64,000 nucleotides of DNA from Rothia mucilaginosa (lineage in GTDB: Bacteria; Actinomycetota; Actinomycetes; Actinomycetales; Micrococcaceae). The notes beneath the pieces were generated by a model. It had not been told where the DNA came from and did no database searches. It saw only the letters and a list, made by a program, of their open reading frames with translations. This document shows, piece after piece, positions 62,703 to 64,000 of this stretch (position 1 is its first letter; every line of letters starts with the position of its first letter). The stretch is taken from assembly GCF_001061665.1 (NCBI RefSeq), contig NZ_JVSP01000007.1:62001-126000 (forward strand), read 5' to 3'. The translations under genes and the position numbers were made by a program.

Positions 62703-64000
62703 ATGAGCGACGCATCAGTGCAGCTGTCCGCGGGTGATTGGCCCGCTCCCCCGGCCCCCGCTTCGGCCCTCGGCCGTCACGCGACGGTGCATATCCCCGG
62801 TTCAAAGTCGCTCACAAACCGATACCTGCTCCTGGCCGCTCTGGCCGATTCTCCCTCGTACCTACGCGCGCCTCTGCACTCCCGCGATTCTGCCCTCATG
62901 ATTGAGGCGCTACGCCGCCTGGGTGCCGGGGTTGAGCTCATTCCCACCGATTCGCCCTTCGGCCCCGACCTGCGGGTTACCCCGTTGGATTTCTCCGCGT
63001 CAGCCGAGCCTTCCGGGGTTCGCGAGGCTCACCGCGTCAGTATTGACTGCGGTCTGGCCGGCACCGTGATGCGTTTCGTACCCGCCCTGGCGGCCCTGCT
63101 ACCCGGTGAGTTCGCCTTTGACGGCGACCCTCACGCACGCCAGCGTCCCATGGGCCCCGTGCTGGAGGGTCTGCGCCAGCTGGGCGTGCGCGTGGACTGC
63201 GCCGAAGCGCCCGATGCTCTACCCTTCATTCTGCGTACCCTGGGCCTGGCCTCCGTGCCGGTGGACGAGGCTCCCGTCGTGCGCATCGACGCTTCTTCCT
63301 CTTCCCAGTTCGTCTCTGCGCTTCTGCTCATGGCTCCGCGCCTGCCGAAGGGGCTCGTGCTCGTGCACGAGGGCTCCTCGGTTCCCTCGATTCCGCACAT
63401 TCAGATGACGGTTGAGGCGCTCCGCGAACGTGGCGTGCGGGTGCAGGAGCACTACCCCGCCGAGGGTGGCGAGTACCGCTGGGTTGTTTCCCCCGGTTCT
63501 TTCCCCGGCTTCGAGGTCACCGTGGAACCCGATTTGTCGAATGCCGGCCCGTTCCTGGCGGCTGCCGTGGCCACGGGTGCCTCTGTGAGCGTTCCCCACT
63601 GGCCCGCCCCCGCGGCTGATTCCTCGGCCGGTACCACGCAGGTCGGCGATATGTGGCGCGAGCTTCTGCCGACCCTGGGTGCGCGCGTCGAGTATCGCGA
63701 CGGTGCTCTGACCGTGACCGGCCCGCGTTCCCTGCCGGAGGGGCCGCTCAACTACGACCTGTCGGCCGGGGGCGAGCTCGCCCCGACCATGGCCGCCCTG
63801 TGCGCGCTGGCGCACGGCCCCGTCGAGCTGCACGGCATTGCGCATCTGCGCGGCCACGAGACGGACCGCCTGGCCGCCCTGGCCGCCGAAATTAACCGTC
63901 TGGGCGGCCGTGCCCGCGATACCGAGGACGGCCTCGTGATTGAGGCTCCCATCCCCGCTGAGGCCCGCGCCGAGACCGTGGTGGCCCGCACCTACGACGA
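62703..64000 (+). CDS. aroA: 3-phosphoshikimate 1-carboxyvinyltransferase (5' part, 3' end outside window)
   Basis: The frame is open from the ATG at 62703 (GGAAGAGG 5 nt upstream) to the window end. It encodes about 432 residues of EPSP synthase, the sixth step of the shikimate pathway. Visible motifs: the N-terminal PGSKSLTNRYLLLAALAD, GLAGTVMRFVPALAAL, the phosphate-binding SSSSQFVSALLLMAP, and EPDLSNAGPFLAAAV. The catalytic-loop ELAPTMAALCALAHG and RLRGHETDRL-like regions follow. The C terminus is missing. The sigH-rsrA-aroA order resembles the mycobacterial sigH region. Confidence 0.93.
   Translation, partial: MSDASVQLSAGDWPAPPAPASALGRHATVHIPGSKSLTNRYLLLAALADSPSYLRAPLHSRDSALMIEALRRLGAGVELIPTDSPFGPDLRVTPLDFSASAEPSGVREAHRVSIDCGLAGTVMRFVPALAALLPGEFAFDGDPHARQRPMGPVLEGLRQLGVRVDCAEAPDALPFILRTLGLASVPVDEAPVVRIDASSSSQFVSALLLMAPRLPKGLVLVHEGSSVPSIPHIQMTVEALRERGVRVQEHYPAEGGEYRWVVSPGSFPGFEVTVEPDLSNAGPFLAAAVATGASVSVPHWPAPAADSSAGTTQVGDMWRELLPTLGARVEYRDGALTVTGPRSLPEGPLNYDLSAGGELAPTMAALCALAHGPVELHGIAHLRGHETDRLAALAAEINRLGGRARDTEDGLVIEAPIPAEARAETVVARTYD

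Overview
This 64 kb window is chromosomal DNA from a high-G+C Gram-positive bacterium, most likely Rothia (Micrococcaceae, R. mucilaginosa-like). The evidence is a set of actinobacterial markers: the one-chain 2-oxoglutarate decarboxylase Kgd, mycothiol-dependent formaldehyde dehydrogenase, the SigH/RsrA redox sigma pair, DUF4191 and DUF4192 proteins, a PAC2 protein and the 24-residue ribosomal protein bL37. Acetolactate decarboxylase and malate:quinone oxidoreductase fit an acetoin-forming oral actinomycete. The species call is inference; no rRNA gene is present. Many genes start with GTG or TTG behind good Shine-Dalgarno sites. I see no frameshifts, phage, integrase, IS element or CRISPR array.

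Layout. 1-4810: the 3' end of a LuxR-type response regulator, a HEPN/MNT toxin-antitoxin pair bracketed by two copies of a terminator, and a MacB/LolCDE-type ABC exporter. 5054-13656: metG, then ilvB-ilvN-ilvC bracketed by two near-identical tRNA-Lys(CTT) units embedded in dispersed repeats. ilvB has a leader peptide and terminator that look like a classical attenuator. Bcp peroxiredoxin and tRNA-Leu(TAG) follow. 13851-24290: a Tat-lipoprotein solute-binding protein, mqo, a YihY/BrkB membrane protein, an alpha/beta hydrolase, mscR with its MBL-fold partner, and an MFS-like transporter. 24353-35158: sbcC/sbcD, an ADP-ribosylglycohydrolase between two copies of a 59-bp repeat, a 39-bp tandem repeat, the principal sigma factor, and DUF4192 and PAC2 proteins. 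35529-48326: pepA, lpd, the E2 acyltransferase, a membrane-anchored apparent pseudokinase, lipB, lipA, DUF4191, glnA (with a four-box GlnR-like site) and acetolactate decarboxylase. 48435-56000: HIT protein, MBL hydrolase, a Zur-like regulator convergent with znuACB, and two CNNM/CorC-type proteins. 56519-64000: kgd, a degenerate SGNH protein, bL37, sigH-rsrA and the 5' part of aroA.

How the genes connect. lpd, the E2 gene, lipB, lipA and kgd form a lipoate/2-oxoacid dehydrogenase theme beside mqo (TCA cycle) and glnA (nitrogen assimilation from 2-oxoglutarate). IlvBN makes acetolactate for branched-chain amino acids, and AlsD diverts acetolactate to acetoin. MscR with the MBL protein, Bcp and SigH/RsrA form a thiol/redox group. 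Zur and ZnuACB form a zinc-homeostasis pair.

The least explained items are the repeat-bracketed cassettes (HEPN/MNT, tRNA-Lys/ilv, ADP-ribosylglycohydrolase), the predicted ilvB attenuator, the pseudokinase and the acetolactate decarboxylase leader. All functional assignments come from reading motifs by eye; no database search was run.
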